In this document: positions 1 through 12,503 of the stretch, piece by piece | How positions within the stretch are numbered: position 1 is the stretch's first letter | Layout of the letters: the number at the start of each line of letters is the position of its first letter | Assembly: GCA_027943335.1 (NCBI GenBank) | Contig: BSBK01001302.1 | Span: 1,747,501 to 1,811,500 of the forward strand | Direction of reading: 5' to 3' | DNA: 64,000 bases | From: Chamaecyparis obtusa | Taxonomy: Eukaryota > Streptophyta > Pinopsida > Cupressales > Cupressaceae | The notes under the pieces: model-generated | Databases searched by the model: none | The model's input: only the letters and a program-made list of their open reading frames with translations | Told to the model about the DNA's origin: nothing | Translations under genes and position numbers: made by a program

Positions 1-561
1 TTCCTTGAGATGACTTCTTGACAGACATTGCAAGTTTGTTTGTGGAGTCCTACATTGAGGATTTGGGAGACACCATTGATGACATTCATCTTCTCTTTGT
101 TGAGGATGATCCTTCTTTAGTTGTTGCGAGGAACAATCTGACCCTCATCATTCTTCACTTGATCATTCTTTCAAGGTTGACATGATTGTGGATCCTTTGA
201 TACAATATTTGGAGGTCTCTTTATCTTCAGAGAAGACATTTGAGTCTTTGGAGATTGGTTTTCATAATTCTCAAACTTCGTTTGGGATGTCACATTGCAT
301 GGTTCAAATTGATCATACTCATGTGTTGGAGATTCTTATTCAATTTCCTAAGACATCATACATTTTGAAGATTCTTCCAAGAGATTGGGGAGGATTCGTT
401 GATATGACTATGACATTGTTTCTTCCTAAGGGGAGGAACATCATTCAATTTTCTTGGTGTAGTTTCTACATTGATCCAGGTGCACCTATCATGAGTGTAC
501 ATTCTATATTGAGGGGGGGCTTATTTTCTTCTCTTCCTACTTCATTTGAGGAGGCATCTTT

Positions 562-1664
562 TGTTAGCAATTTAAGTTGTCATTAGTGTAATTTGCAAAC
601 ACCATTCCCACCCGTAAAGGTTCACTAGTCACTCACATTACTTTAAAGACATCGGTAGACTAGGAATAGAGTGTATGCATCGGTAGATTAAGAAAAGGGG
701 ATACACCGGTAGACCAAACCAAGTACATAGTACCAGTCTTATGTTGCATATAGGGATGAACTGGGCATAAGTGTATACCGGTCTAATTTCTTAAAGATCT
801 GCACCAAATTCTACGGAGCAGTTTGAGTTAAAATCGGATTATACAGAACATCCACCGCTCACAAGTGGAGTTAGCTTTTTAATAGGAGTTAGCTTTATTT
901 CTATAGATGTTTTCAAGGTAAACTCCATATCAGAACACAAAGCTTTTTGCTAGTTGCATGATTTATTGTTGAGTTTACAACCTGACAGTTCTATTAGTTA
1001 AAGGTTTCATTACGGTGAACTCTTATATAAATACAGGTCATAGGATGCAAGAAAAGTAGTTGTTGAAAATTGTTGAATAGAGAGAGCAGAGAAGAGAGAG
1101 ATCACAGTCACCAGAGGTGAAAGGAAAAGAAGTAGAAAATATTCAACAACCAAGCAAACTGGGGAAGAGATCAATAGGTATGATCTAATTAGACAATCAA
1201 TGTCTTATGAGATCATTGCTTTTATAAGGTGTGAAAACAAATTGAAATCCCTCTATCAGGGTGGACCTAATCGGTTCTTTGTAAAATTATTTAACAAGGT
1301 AACATCTTTGTTGATGTTGAAATTTCTTTAACCAGGCAACTCTTAACAGGATTAAGATCTTAACCGATCTTCTATAAAATCCTTTAATCGGGTAGAACCT
1401 TCACTAGTTCTTTGTAAGCTCCTAACATGACGCTTTCATTCCATTGTACTGAAGTTGTGAGCTCTGTCTCACTGTGGTGTTTTTCTTCTAACCAAGGGTT
1501 TCCACGTATACATCTTGTGTTGATTTGTGTGTTTCTATTTATGCTTATGAATGATTGTTTATATTCTGCTTATCAAGGAAAGATAATTAAACAAGTTTTG
1601 AATTGTAATAGAAACAAGTATTTACTGATTCACCCCCCCTCTCAGTAACCAATTAGTAATAACA
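562..1664 (+). repeat. 5' LTR of the pol-less element
   Basis: TGTTAGCAATTTAAG...TAATAACA, matching 16783-18854 apart from the TIR insertion there. A TATA motif (TATATAAATA, about 1024-1033) sits in the second half and is conserved in the right LTR near 17242-17254, so it is the likely U3 promoter. CCGGT-containing short motifs recur through the first 200 bases. Confidence 0.82.
1024..1033 (+). promoter_or_regulatory. TATA box in the LTR
   Basis: TATATAAATA is conserved in both LTRs of the pol-less element, followed by purine-rich GAGAGAG sequence about 50 bases downstream. It is the probable start region for element transcription. Confidence 0.5.
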
Positions 1665-1683
1665 ATTGGTATCAGAGGTGAGT
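1665..1683 (+). promoter_or_regulatory. Primer binding site (tRNA-Met type)
   Basis: ATTGGTATCAGAGGTGAG directly follows the 5' LTR. TGGTATCAGAG is the usual plant LTR-retrotransposon primer site complementary to initiator tRNA-Met; the last bases deviate from the common AGC. Confidence 0.75.
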
Positions 1684-2057
1684 TCTCTAATATACAAAGC
1701 TTAACCGCTTTAGAAAAAGATCATGGAGGGATATAGGTATCAGAAATAGCTAAAGGAAGCCAATGACATTATTGCCTCTCTGGAGAATAGGCTGAGAGGA
1801 TCACTTACAAAAAGGAAGGAGCTGGCTCTACAATTGAATGAAAGAAATGAGACCATTGATGAACTCTCTGGGCAGAGTGGATCTGATGAAGTTGAGGAGG
1901 CAATCTCTGAGCTCATGGAAAGGAACCAAACTCTAACTGGTCAGATCTCTAACCTTAAGAGGGAGCAAGAAGATAGTGGCCTAAGGATGACCGAACTGAT
2001 GGAGAAAAAGAGAAAGGCTGAAGATGAAAGAAACACAACAGTTAAGTCATTATAGCC

Positions 2058-3519
2058 TGACAGTCCCAACTGGTGCTAAGAGGGGAGGGGTAAATCAACA
2101 TTTGTAAAAACTCTTCTCTATTTTTACTGAATCTGGTGAAGTAAACTTATAGCACAAAAGGCAACTAGATTTAAGCAAATAATAACAATAAGTAAACAAT
2201 CACACTGTGATAGCAGATTTATCATGTGAAAACCCAGTTAGGGTAAAAACCACGATGTGAGGAGACCTCACAAATTTTGTACTCTCCTAGAGTACACCCT
2301 GTTAAGAGCTTTCACGTTTAAAGGATAAAAACACACTTACTAGATGTGACCCGATCAAGGGATTTGTTACAATAAGGTCTGCTAGGACCTGCTAGGACTT
2401 GCCTGTTTAAAAGACTTCTAAAAACCTTGAGAGATGTCACCCGGTTAAGGGATTTCGATAGAAGGGACCTGTTAGAGTCCACCCAGATACTTGGATTTGC
2501 CTATTGAAGTTTGCTACAAAACAATAGAAGTGTGATCTTTACAGATGGCTTTGCTTAGCCTGATAAGATCTCTCTTTGCGCTCAATTGAGAATCAACACC
2601 GGTCACTGCATGTGTATTCTCATCTACTGTTGTGCTATTTTGCACAATCTATTATCTCTTTTTCTTTACTTTCTTTTACCCCTACTTTTGTAGCCTATAG
2701 GTTCGCTCTTTTTCTTGGCAGAATGAAGACAACTTTTCTTCACAACAGACATAAGATTATATACGGATTTGTTTCCATAATTGCTCCTCAAATACATGAC
2801 CTAATCCTGAGTTCTTATGAATACATCACTCAATGGAGCATTGGTTCACTAAGCAAACATTTGATTCATGCTCTAGCTTTATCTGCTTCATGAAGAAAAC
2901 AATAGTTGCATTTCTAGCAACCTTCTTTCATATGAGATAACACTTTGATTTAAAGTCACTGAATCCGACTTTAAATCCTTCAGTTGCACCTCAAGAAACC
3001 ATTGATTCTGGCTTCAAATCCTTTACCTGCACCTCAAACCGATCACTAAGACAACTCAAGATCACCTAGATTTACTACAATAAGTCCCGATAGAAAGAGT
3101 CGGTTGGAACACACAGTTGACTATGACTTCCTCAGTTCATATCGGAGTCCTATAAAATATCAGTTGAGTTCTTCAAAACATATAAGAGTCTTTGCTCTGT
3201 TGCTGTCTCTTTCTTGGCTTACCGGTTGCACTGTCTTGGTTGTGTTTTGGCAATTGTCTATACCAGTTGCAGTTCAGTCCTTGGTCGATACTAGAATACT
3301 CTCTTCCCTAATTGAGTGCATTGTCCGGTTACTGATGCTTAGTGTAGCGACCGGTTACAATGGATTGCAGTTGTTCTTTTCTTGCCAAACTAGCCTCTCT
3401 TGATGTAGATTTTCTTAGAGCTTCAGCCTGTATAGAGATGAAAAATCTCTCTTTTTCCAATCAATGACAATACTTGGACCGGTAGAGAGTTTACCGATTA
3501 CCATCATGTGATGCTAACA
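2058..3519 (-). repeat. 3' LTR of the minus-strand Copia element
   Basis: Colinear with 8071-9502 over its full length, with scattered substitutions and small indels. It is bordered on its inner side by the polypurine tract at 3520-3536. Confidence 0.85.
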
Positions 3520-3536
3520 ATCTCCCCCTTTGGCAT
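3520..3536 (-). promoter_or_regulatory. Polypurine tract
   Basis: The minus strand reads CCAAAGGGGGAGATT just before the 3' LTR. It is the usual plus-strand primer of Copia elements. Confidence 0.8.
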
Positions 3537-3806
3537 TGATGGAAAAGCTGTGAAGGGTATTTGGAGTCTATTTAGAGTCTTGCATTACTTCCCTGGTTTA
3601 TCAATCGATTTGATTGCCGATAGCCAAATGCCACAATCTCTCCCCCTTTTTGACAATAATGCCAAAAGGCTAATAAAAAAGATTTGCATTCTCTACTCTG
3701 CTCCCCCTGCGAGTAGTAGGCCTTTTCATCAGTTCATGAGAGATAAGGTTATAGGTGTAACCTTCTGTTGAATCATAATGAACTGATGATTCGTAGCTGA
3801 AGATTA

Positions 3807-4535
3807 CTAATGATTTGAGAGGGGTACAACTCTTAGTCTACCTCTAAGATACTCAAAAGTACTATTTGGTAATGGCTTTGTAAATATATCAGCAATTTGT
3901 TCTTTGGTGGGAACATACTCCAATCTTACTTCTTTATCCTGTACTAGTTCCCTCAAGTAGTGATACTTGATGGTAATATGCTTGGTCTTGGAGTGCATAA
4001 CAGGATTTTTGGATATGTTGATGGCACTGGTACTATCACAGTGAATTGTGATCAGTTCAGGTACCTGTTCCTAAATACCTTCCAGCAGTTGTTTGATCCA
4101 AATCACTTGTGTGCAGTTGATTATAGCAACAACATATTCAGCTTCAGTAGTGGACTGTGATATGCAGTTTTGTTTCTTACTTGTCCACGATACAATCCTC
4201 CCACTTAGAAAGAAGGCACCACCGCTTGTGCTCTTTCTATCATCAATGTTGCCAGCCCAGTCTGCATCAGTATAGACTTTTATTTGGAATCCTCCCTGGT
4301 GAGGAAACCACAAGCCATATTCTTCAGTTCCTTTTAGATATCTAAAGATTCTCTTTACTACCACCAGATGTGTTTCTTTGGGATTAGCTGAGAATCTTGC
4401 CACTATGCCAACTGCATGAGCAATGTCCAGTCTTCTATGAACAACATACTGCAATTTTCCTATCATGGACCAATACATTGTTTCATTTACATCTTTGGCA
4501 TCATCCTCTTTTGATAACTTGAGGTTAGTTATCAT
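3807..4535 (-). pseudogene. Copia RNase H domain and C-terminus
   Basis: The Ty1/copia RNase H signature is seen: VYTDADWAGNIDDRKSTSGG, then SQSTTEAEYVV, and after a break TKHITIKYHYLRELV and PTKEQIADIFTKPL. The domain degrades the RNA template during cDNA synthesis. One frame ends at 4071 and the other restarts at 3998, so a frameshift or stop lies between them. The end sits about 270 bases before the polypurine tract, which is normal spacing. Confidence 0.85.
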
Positions 4536-4583
4536 TGGAGTTCCAACCGGTGTGGATTCTTCTAGTCCAAAAGTCTTAAGAAT

Positions 4584-5789
4584 TTATTTTATAGTCTTGG
4601 ACTGAGAGATGAAGATACCTTCTTCCAACTGATGGACCTGTAGTCCACAAAATTTTTTTATGGGCCCAATCATAGACATCTCAAATTCTTTCTTCATTTC
4701 TTCGGCAAAGGTTTTGCTCATACTATCATCCCCTCCAAAAATGACATCAACAAAGATTTCAGCAATTAGATTTCCATCTTTTCCAGTTTTGAAATACATA
4801 TTGTTGTTGTCACCGGTTCTTGTGAATCCAATGGTCAGAAGGTATGAATGCAACCTTTCATACCAAAGCCTTGGAGCTTGCTTAAGCCCATAGAGAGCCT
4901 TTTTTAGTTTGCAGACCATATCAGTCTTTTGAGCATATATAAACCCTTTTAGATGCTCAATGTAGACTTCCTCTTCCAATATTCCATTGAGGAACACAAA
5001 CTTCACATCCATCTGATAGACTTTAAACCTTTTGTGAGCTGCATAGGCAAGAAGAATTCTTACCCCTTCCAATCTAGCTACTGGTGCAAAAGTTTCTCCA
5101 TAGTCTAGTCCAACTTCTTGAGCATATCCTTTGTAAACCAATCTTGCTTTATTCCTGATGACTTTGCCATCCTCATTCAGTTTGTTCTTGTAGACCCATT
5201 TTGTCCCAATGACATTTTTGTCCTAAGGTCTAGGCACAAGTTCCCATGTGTCATTCTTCTCTATTTGTTTGATTTCTTCATCCATGGCCTTGACCCAATA
5301 CTCGTCTTCCAGGACTTCTCTAGTGGATTTGGGCTCAATACATGAAAACAGACATATGTTGTCTTTGGCTTTCTTCCTGTTCAAGGTGTTCCCATGTTTG
5401 TCACCAATTATATTGTCAGTAGAGTGATATGTGACATACCTTGGAAGAACAGGTCTCTGTTCCTTGTCTGGTTCTTCTGGTTGAGCATTGTCTTCATCAT
5501 GGTTCGGGACATCAACTTGTTTACCTTCCTGTATCAACGTGTTGGGTTTAGGTACATTTTCTTGCTCCTGATGTTTGTCCATGTGTATTTTTCTATCATC
5601 TTCATTCATATCTTGGTTGAATTCAAATGCATTCCCTTCGTTTAGGCCTTGAAGACTGTTGTGATCATCATGATCGGTCTTCATTCCTGGTTCTAAAGAT
5701 TCATCAACTTTTACATTGATGCTTTCAACTATCTTCCTTGTTCTTTTGTTCAGACACCGATAGGCCTTACTTTTGGTAGAGTAACCCAA
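4584..5789 (-). pseudogene. Copia reverse transcriptase
   Basis: The RVT_2-type domain is recognisable: ETFAPVARLEGVRILLAYAA, QMDVKFVFLNGILEEEVYIE, and LYGLKQAPRLWYERL. The catalytic YVDD motif has become FVDV followed by IFGGDD, so an essential Asp is lost. The segment 5223-5789 carries the acidic linker upstream of the domain, including WVKAMDEEIKQIEKNDTWEL. The frame breaks between the two parts near 5200. Without the second Asp this copy could not copy RNA. Confidence 0.85.
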
Positions 5790-6686
5790 GAATGTTCACT
5801 CATCACTCTTGGGATCAAACTTCCCAAAGTACATATCTCTTTTGACATAGCACTTACTACCGATGATTTTGAAGTATCCTACAATGGGAGTATGTTTGAA
5901 CCAAATTTCATAAGGAGTCTTACCAGTTCCCTTTTTTACTTGAACTCTGTTGAGTGTGTAGACTGTAGTACTGACAACTTCCCTCTAGAAGTGATGAGGC
6001 AGATTTTTTTGAATCAGCAATGTTCTAGCACAATCAATTAGCATTTTGTTTCTTCTTTCTGCTACTTCATTTTGCTGAGGAGTCCTTGGTACAGATAGCT
6101 ATCTTTTTATTCCATGTTCCTCACAGTAGTGAGTGAACTCTTGAGAGATAAATTCACCTCCTCTGTCTGATCTCAGACACTTCAAATTTTTATCGATTTC
6201 TTTTTCCACTCTAGCTTTGTAGATTTAGAACATGTGGAAAGCTTTTGATTTCTCCTTAAGAAAGAGTGTCCACATCATTCTTGAGAAGTCATCCACAAAA
6301 ATCATAAAGTATCGGTCTCCATGGTAGCTCTTTGTTCTCATTGGTCCACACAGTTCAGTGTGCACCAGATCTAGAACATTTTCAGCAAAGAAGGATTTAC
6401 TAGTGAAGGATGTTCCAGTTAGTTTTCCCAACTGACAATCTTTACAAACGTCCTTGATGGGCTTTGTAATTTCAAGAAGTCCTCTTACCATTTTCTTTTT
6501 TCTTACTTTGACAATACTGTCAAAGTTTATGTGGCAGAGCCTCCTATGCCATAACCAACTGTTGTCCTCTTTGGTCATAAGACAGATTTTGCTAGATTCT
6601 CCTTTGACAGAGGCTATGAGACAGGCTCCTTCCATTGAGTCAACATAAAAAAAGGTTGCCTTTTCTCTGTCTACCGATTGTGACAT
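5790..6686 (-). pseudogene. Copia integrase (GAG-pre-integrase plus core)
   Basis: The pre-integrase zinc-binding HHCC region is seen as LWHRRLCHINFDSI followed by DVCKDCQLGKL. The catalytic core follows with DLVHTELCGPM and YFMIFVDDFSRMMW. After a stop near 6225 the frame resumes with RSDRGGEF and a PQQNEVAERRN segment carrying the last catalytic Glu. The protein inserts element cDNA into host DNA. The reading frame is broken at several points, including stops in the core. Confidence 0.8.
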
Positions 6687-6795
6687 GAGTTCCAGATTGA
6701 TTCTTTATTATACAGGAACCTTGTTCGAATTCTAGTAGGAATCCTTTGTTCTTCAGTTGTGCAATGCTCATCAACTTGTACTTGAGTCCTTCAAC

Positions 6796-7290
6796 CTAGT
6801 ACACATCTTCGTAGACAGATTTGTTGCAGAGAGCGATAGAACCTTTACCTTTGATGCCACAGGGAGCATTGTTCCCAAAGGTAACTGATCTGTTGTCACT
6901 GAGCTCGAGGTTGATAAACTTTCTCTTATCACCGATCATGTGGTGAGTGCATCCACTGTCAATGATCCAGTCATCATACTGATGAGATCTTGATATGAGT
7001 GCAACTTTTTCTATTACTGGGCTTTTGTCCTTTATTGCAACAAATGCAATTTTTGGATCCTCTGAGTCTTCAGATTCGTTATTTGTGACTCTTTCTGCAA
7101 GATAGCACTCTTTTTTTGCTTTATTCTTCAACCAGTCTCTTTTATCTTTATGTTCATTATCAGAACATCTTGCAACAATATGACCTATTTTATTACAAGA
7201 GAAGCATTTCAAAGGGAGCTTTCCCTTGTACTTTCCTTTCCCTATGGGGAATCTTCTTGCAATGAGTGCTTCAAACTCTTCTTGCTCCAT
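6796..7290 (-). pseudogene. Copia gag zinc knuckle and protease segment
   Basis: The segment contains the CCHC knuckle CFSCNKIGHIVARC (about residues 29-42), then an acidic linker and the aspartic protease core DDWIIDSGCTHHM, with the catalytic DSG. These domains bind RNA and cleave the polyprotein. The frame ends at a stop near 6796, before the pre-integrase domain, so the protein cannot be continuous. Confidence 0.82.
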
Positions 7291-8009
7291 CTCTTCTGAG
7301 AGTAGATTCTTAGCAAGGTTGCCAATCTTTCCGGTTGAGTAGTTATCGGTTTCTCTTCCCTTTTTAGTGGAAGAGATATTGGCAGAGGACTTGAAAGCTG
7401 CTTCCTAAATAGATAAGCTAATATCAAAGTTAATTTAAAAGTAGCTAGCTTACTGATAAGGGAGTCTAGGGTGACTTGATATTTGGTCATCGATATGAGC
7501 TCTTGAATGGTAGAGATCTTGATAGCATACTGAGCTCTAAGAGTTCTTAGTATTTTTCTGATTACTTCCTCTTCACTAAGCTTTCCTCCGGCACATCTGA
7601 TGGAGTTGATCACTTCTTTGATTCGATTGCTGTATTGCTCTATGTCTTCTCCTTCATTCATCCTCATATCATCATACTTTTCTCTGAGGCTTTCGACCTT
7701 GGCTCTTTGAACATTAGGATCCCCTCCATAGACTATTTGCAACTTGCCCCACATCTTGAAAGAAGAATCAAGGTGTCCAATCTCAACATAGACATAATTA
7801 GGTAGCATGCTAGTTATCATATCCATAGCAGTCGTGTGCTCAGTCTTGATCTTTTCTTGATCAGGTATTAGGGTGCCATTGGGCTCACTGTAATCAGTGG
7901 TAACGTGATTCCAATACTGATTACTGATGGTTTTCATATACACTTTCATTATGCTGCACCATATGGTGAAGTTTTCTTTTGAAAACTTTGGTCCTTCCTT
8001 CCTCATCAT
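7242..8009 (-). pseudogene. Copia gag (UBN2-type) fragment
   Basis: The N-terminal part of the polyprotein has the features of plant Copia gag: the region around FTIWCSIMKVYM, a central AKVESLREKYDDMRM segment and EQYSNRIKEVINSIR, ending near the TKYQVTLDSLISKL helix. This capsid-like protein packages element RNA in the cytoplasm. The frame shifts at the C-terminal end (about 7430), after which the zinc knuckle is read in another frame. It starts about 60 bases inside the primer site, as expected for a gag start. Confidence 0.8.
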
Positions 8010-8051
8010 CTTGACTTTTTCTTTGTATGGTTAAGCAATAGATTAAACAAG

Positions 8052-8070
8052 ACTTGGCTCTGATACCAAT
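8052..8070 (-). promoter_or_regulatory. Primer binding site (tRNA-Met)
   Basis: The minus strand reads ATTGGTATCAGAGCCAAG immediately after the 5' LTR, a canonical match to initiator tRNA-Met. Confidence 0.85.
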
Positions 8071-9502
8071 TGACAGCCCCAACTGGTGTTGAGAGGGGAG
8101 GGGTGAATCAGCACTTGTAAAAACTCTTCTCTATTTTTACTGAATCCAATGAAGTAAAATTACAACACAAAAGGAAAACAGATTTAAACAAATAATAATA
8201 GTAAGTAAACAATCACACAATGACACCAAATTTATCACGTGAAAACCTGGTTAGGGTAAAAATCACGGTGTGAGGGGACCTCACAAATTTTGTACTCTTT
8301 TGGAGTACACCATGTTAAGAGCTTTCTCATTTAAAAGATAAAAATGCACTTGCTAGATGCAACCCGGTCAAGGGATTTGTTACAATAAGGTCTGCTAGGA
8401 CCTGCCTGGTTAAAGGACTTCTAAACACCTTGAGAGATGTCACCCAGTTAAGGGATTTCGATACAAGGGACCTGTTAGAGTCCACCCAGATAATGGAATT
8501 TGCCTATTGAAGTTTGCTAGAAAATAATAGAAGTTTGATCTTTATAGATGGTTTTGCTTAGCCTGATAAGATCTCTCTTTGCACTCAACTGAGAATCAAC
8601 ACCGGTCACCACAGGTGTATTCTCATCTACTGTTGTGTGTTTTTGCACAATCTATTATCTCTCTTTCTTTACTTTCTTTTACCCCTGCTTCTGTAGCATA
8701 TAGGTTCACTCTTTTTCTTGGCAGAATGAAGATAACTTTTCTTCACAACAGGAATAAGATTATATACAGATTTGTTGTCCTAACTGCTCCTCAAATACAT
8801 GACCTAATCTTGAGTTCTTATGAATACATCACTCAGTGGAGCATTGGTTCACTGAGAAAACATCCAATGCATGCTCTAGCTTTATCCACTTCATGAAGAA
8901 AACAATAGTTGCGTGTCTGACACCTTCCTTCATATGAGATAACACTTTGATTTAAAGTCACTGAATCCAGCTTTAAATCCTTTAGTTGCACCTCAAGAAA
9001 CCATTGATTTTGGCTTCAAATCCTTTACATGCGCCTCAAACCAATCACCAAGACAACTCAAGATCACCCGGATTTACTGCAATAAGTCCCGATAGAAAGA
9101 GTCAGTTGGAACACACAATTGACTATGACTTCCTTGGTTCATACCGGAGTCCTATAAAATATTGGTTGAGTTCTTCAAAACAGATAAGAGTCTTTGCTCT
9201 GCTGCTGTCTCTTTCTTGGCTTACTAGTTGCACTGTCCCAGTTGTGTTTTGGCAATTGTCTATACCGGTTGTAGTTTGGTCCTTGGTTGATACTGGAATA
9301 ATCTCTTCCCTAATTGAGTGCATTTGCCCGGTTACTGATGCTTAGTTTAGCGACCGATTACAATGGATTGAAGTTGTTCTTTTCTTGCCAAACCAGCCTC
9401 TCTTGATGTAGATTAGAGATGACAAATCTCTCTCTTTTGCCAATCAATGACAATACTTGGACCGGTAGAGAGTTTACCGGTTACCATCATGTGATGCTAA
9501 CA
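8071..9502 (-). repeat. 5' LTR of the minus-strand Copia element
   Basis: On the minus strand it begins TGTTAGCATCACATGATGG and ends CTGTCA next to the primer site. It is paired with 2058-3519. Confidence 0.85.
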
Positions 9503-10186
9503 CAGCCTCTGAAAAAGAAAGGAACCGGGCAGAAAAAGCTGTAGGGGCAAATGAACTTGTCATTTTGCAACTCCAAGAAGACATGCAAATTGTCACCCAA
9601 GAAAATGCCAACATGCAAAAGGGTTGGCATGATAGGGATGAAGCATGCAAGAGACTGGTACTAGAGTTGTATCAATTGAAGAAAATCGTTGGGATAGTTT
9701 GCTATCACTGCAATAAGGTTGGACATCTAGCCAAAGAGTGCAGGAACTGGACAATGAACAAAAGAAAGGGATCGGTCAAACCAGTAGAGAAGATCTCATC
9801 CTCAAATGAAAAAATCAATAAGGAAGAGAAGACTGAGAAAATAGTCAAGTAGATTGGGTTCAAAAAAGAATCAAAGAGCTCCATTGAGGAGAAAACAGAG
9901 AAAAGATCATCATTTGCTGATGGTGATATCTCTTCAGCAAACTGAACCGTGAATGCCTAGGGGGAACTGGTAAGCCCATATACCGTTCCCAGTAGTATTG
10001 GTGAGAATCGGACTCACTTAGTCTACAAGGATAACCAGGCAGGTAAGTAGTAGTCAACTGGGGTTTGCCAACCTTAAAAAGCTGGAACATCGGTTAGCAA
10101 AAATGGAAAGAAAAGTTAGGTAAGGAAATAAATGTTGTAGCCATTTAACCATATTTACCGTTTGGTAATTACCATTATGCCCTAAC

Positions 10187-10197
10187 TCTATAAAAGG
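10187..10197 (+). promoter_or_regulatory. Internal TATA-like motif ahead of the second ORF
   Basis: TCTATAAAAGG lies about 150 bases upstream of the ATG at 10343, inside the pol-less element. It has the form and spacing of a plant core promoter. Whether it is used cannot be seen from the sequence. Confidence 0.35.
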
Positions 10198-11376
10198 AAG
10201 GAGATTTACTCATTAGTTTTACTTTGCTTTCTTTGTGATTAGCGAATTCTTGTGCTAAGTAAAATTCTCGCAGTTTGATCACTGTGAGCTACTGTTTGTA
10301 ATACCGATCAAGCAACTTTCTATGGTAACCAGATATCAAGAAATGGCCTCATCATCCTCTATCATGAAGTTGATCAAGGGAAATCAAGTGGACCGACCTG
10401 CATATGATATTGCGGCGATTCAAAACAAGGAAAATGACATGGTTGGTGCACTATCGTCTGTTCCAAATAGAGTCCTCTTGACTGAAGATGTCACGGCGTT
10501 TATCCACGCCAAGTAGGAAGAACATGGTGAAACATACATTCAGAGCGAGTATCTCTCTGTGTGTGAGGACGAAAGACTACAAGACTGATATGCGAAGCTG
10601 GTGTCGTCTGGTCTTATCAATGGAGTCACCTATCTGACTATCTTCCAACCAGACTGGATCCGACTGGTCCTCAGTCGAGTGCACGATCCAGGGTTTTGGC
10701 TCCAAAAGAGTGTGCAATTATAGAAATAACCAAGGAGGACTTGCATCGTGTGACAGGATACAGTAAGAGGAAGCATTGACCCTGTGAACGATCTCTAATG
10801 CAATCGTCACAAAGCTAACAAAGTCCAAATCCGATGGTCACCTCATGACAGTGAACGGCATCGAAGACAAATGGGTTTGGTTTGCATCTGCAGTGATAGG
10901 TTATAAAATCTATCAGTCCAATAATCTCAACAGTATACCAGGAGGAGCCATACATGCTGCTCACCAGATAATGTATGACCATGCCAAATATGATATCTGC
11001 GGAATGCTCGGAGGGAAAATATTTGAAAATATGAAGAAGCTCGATATTGTCAAAAAGAAATCTATGAAGTATGGGACCCTGCTGGTATGTCTCTATTTAT
11101 ACTATCAAAGTTTCTTCCCAGGAATTGGCAAGGTCACATGGAAAACCGACAAATTGGTCATGCACCAAATGGCTGAATTGGCCAACCAACTGGGAAACCA
11201 GTTAGGCAAAGTAATGACCGAATATTTTGAAGCCTTTCAACTAAGGATGCATGCAAGGGAGCGGGTGCCATCAACAATTGTTGACTCATACAAGGATGAT
11301 GTGTGTTTTCTGATTTCCATCGATCACTACATCATTCAAGCAGTGGAATCGAGAATGGAATATGCTCCTAAGCTGG

Positions 11377-12401
11377 TGATGCAAGAGCATCTCGGGCTTT
11401 GAGCAATCTTGCATCAACCAAAAACATTTCCTATTTTTTGTTGTTTGCATTATAATTGTTGCATTTATTGGTTTTATGTTGTGCGAAGCTTACATGATGT
11501 TGAGGACCTATTTTGGAGCCTTCTCCTATGGTCGCATAAGGATTGGATGGACCGTTTTAAAGTTAGAGTTGTTTTCCTTGCCATCGGAGATGTATTTTCC
11601 TGCTTTCTGGGTGTTGATTGTGTGACGTGTAGCTGTTGTTCCTTAATGAATCAACCTTTGCGCTCTTAGGGCCTTTAAGAGGACCTAAAGTACTATCTTT
11701 TTCCAAGATCACAAGTCCTAATTCATTGAGTTAAAAGTTATGACCACTTTTCTCGGGTATCGATTTTCAGCCAGTTTGCACGCAAATGTGGAGTTTTTCA
11801 TCTTGCATAGTTCTGTATGATGGAATTGGATCTTGCTAAATTAGGGACATGTTCTTGGATCATGTGTGGACCTAAATCTAAAGGCGCATCATGTTTGTTT
11901 GTTTCTTTCATTAGTTTTGGTATCTCTCCTTAGACTGGACCTATAATGTAATTAAATCCCAACTGGTCGACTTGTGGCTTAGTTGGCTATATATTGAGAG
12001 CTTGGGTAGATGTTTAGGGGTAGATTAGTAGTGGCATGGGGGTAGAATCATAATTGGATCCTGCGAGATCTTGAAGATCAGATTGTTTATTTGATATTGT
12101 AACAGCAAAGCTAGTGGTTTGCATGCTTGGGGACAAGGAGATTGCTTGGAGGCTTGCGAGCTCAAGTTCAGATCTGTCTTAGTGTTTCCATAAGTTACTG
12201 ATTTGTTTCAGAGCTGGACTAGCTGAGGGATAGCATAAATACTTTTGATTGTATTTGGCCATAACCTAGAGGGCCTTATAGCCAGGCATGTTAATGAAAA
12301 TTCAGTTGAAAACATATTCTTGTTGTGTAATTTCACATTGTGGTGTTATGCTGCTTGTTTGGACTGTCCTTAATTGGATCCTCCTTACTTGACTTGCGTC
12401 A
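11377..12401 (+). repeat. 5' LTR of TR-GAG copy 1
   Basis: TGATGCAAGAGC...CTTGCGTCA. Very similar to 14253-15280, with differences that are mostly single transitions. Confidence 0.85.
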
Positions 12402-12420
12402 AGTGGTATCAGAGCTTGAA
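12402..12420 (+). promoter_or_regulatory. Primer binding site (tRNA-Met)
   Basis: AGTGGTATCAGAGCTTGAA immediately follows the 5' LTR. The same AGGTGGTATCAGAGC motif occurs in the second copy near 59255-59272 (minus). Confidence 0.8.
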
Positions 12421-12503
12421 GATCTTGAGTGTGTAAATCAGTTAAGGCTATTTGCACCAGGACCTTGTTGGTAACTTGTTGCTTTGGATTTGAATCTTTG
12501 AGG

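Larger units (their letters stand above)
2058..9502 (-). mobile_element. Degenerate Ty1/copia retrotransposon nested in the pol-less element
   Basis: Direct repeats at 2058-3519 and 8071-9502 (TGACAG...GCTAACA in plus-strand order) bracket a minus-strand polyprotein in the order gag, zinc knuckle, protease, integrase, reverse transcriptase, RNase H, the Copia order. The primer site lies just inside the right LTR and the polypurine tract just inside the left LTR, both on the minus strand. Target duplications are TAGCC (2053-2057) and CAGCC (9503-9507), one mismatch. By eye, about one position in eight differs between the LTRs over their first 300 bases. The coding region has many stops and frameshifts. 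Confidence 0.9.
1723..9852 (+). pseudogene. Gag-like coiled-coil protein with zinc knuckle, split by a Copia insertion
   Basis: The frame opens at 1723 (MEGYRYQ), meets a TAG near 1750, then runs through a charged, heptad-like coiled-coil region (1834-2052). It is broken by the element at 2058-9502 and continues from 9502 through more coiled coil to a CCHC knuckle, CYHCNKVGHLAKEC, near 9700-9745, followed by a Lys/Glu-rich tail ending at 9852. The two halves join only with a one-base shift, so the gene was probably decaying before or after the insertion. Zinc knuckles of the form CX2CX4HX4C bind nucleic acid in plant Copia gag proteins. No UBN2-type gag core is visible. It probably forms, or once formed, part of the packaging machinery of the pol-less element. 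Confidence 0.6.

Noticed and set aside
1427..1648. Similar small frames at 1427-1648 and 18623-18838 as genes
   Set aside because: Both are inside the paired LTRs of the pol-less element and end at its LTR border.
2576..2893. Open frames in the Copia LTRs (2576-2893 and 8579-8896) as paired small genes
   Set aside because: They are the same LTR sequence read twice; no domain, and the position is explained by the LTR pair.
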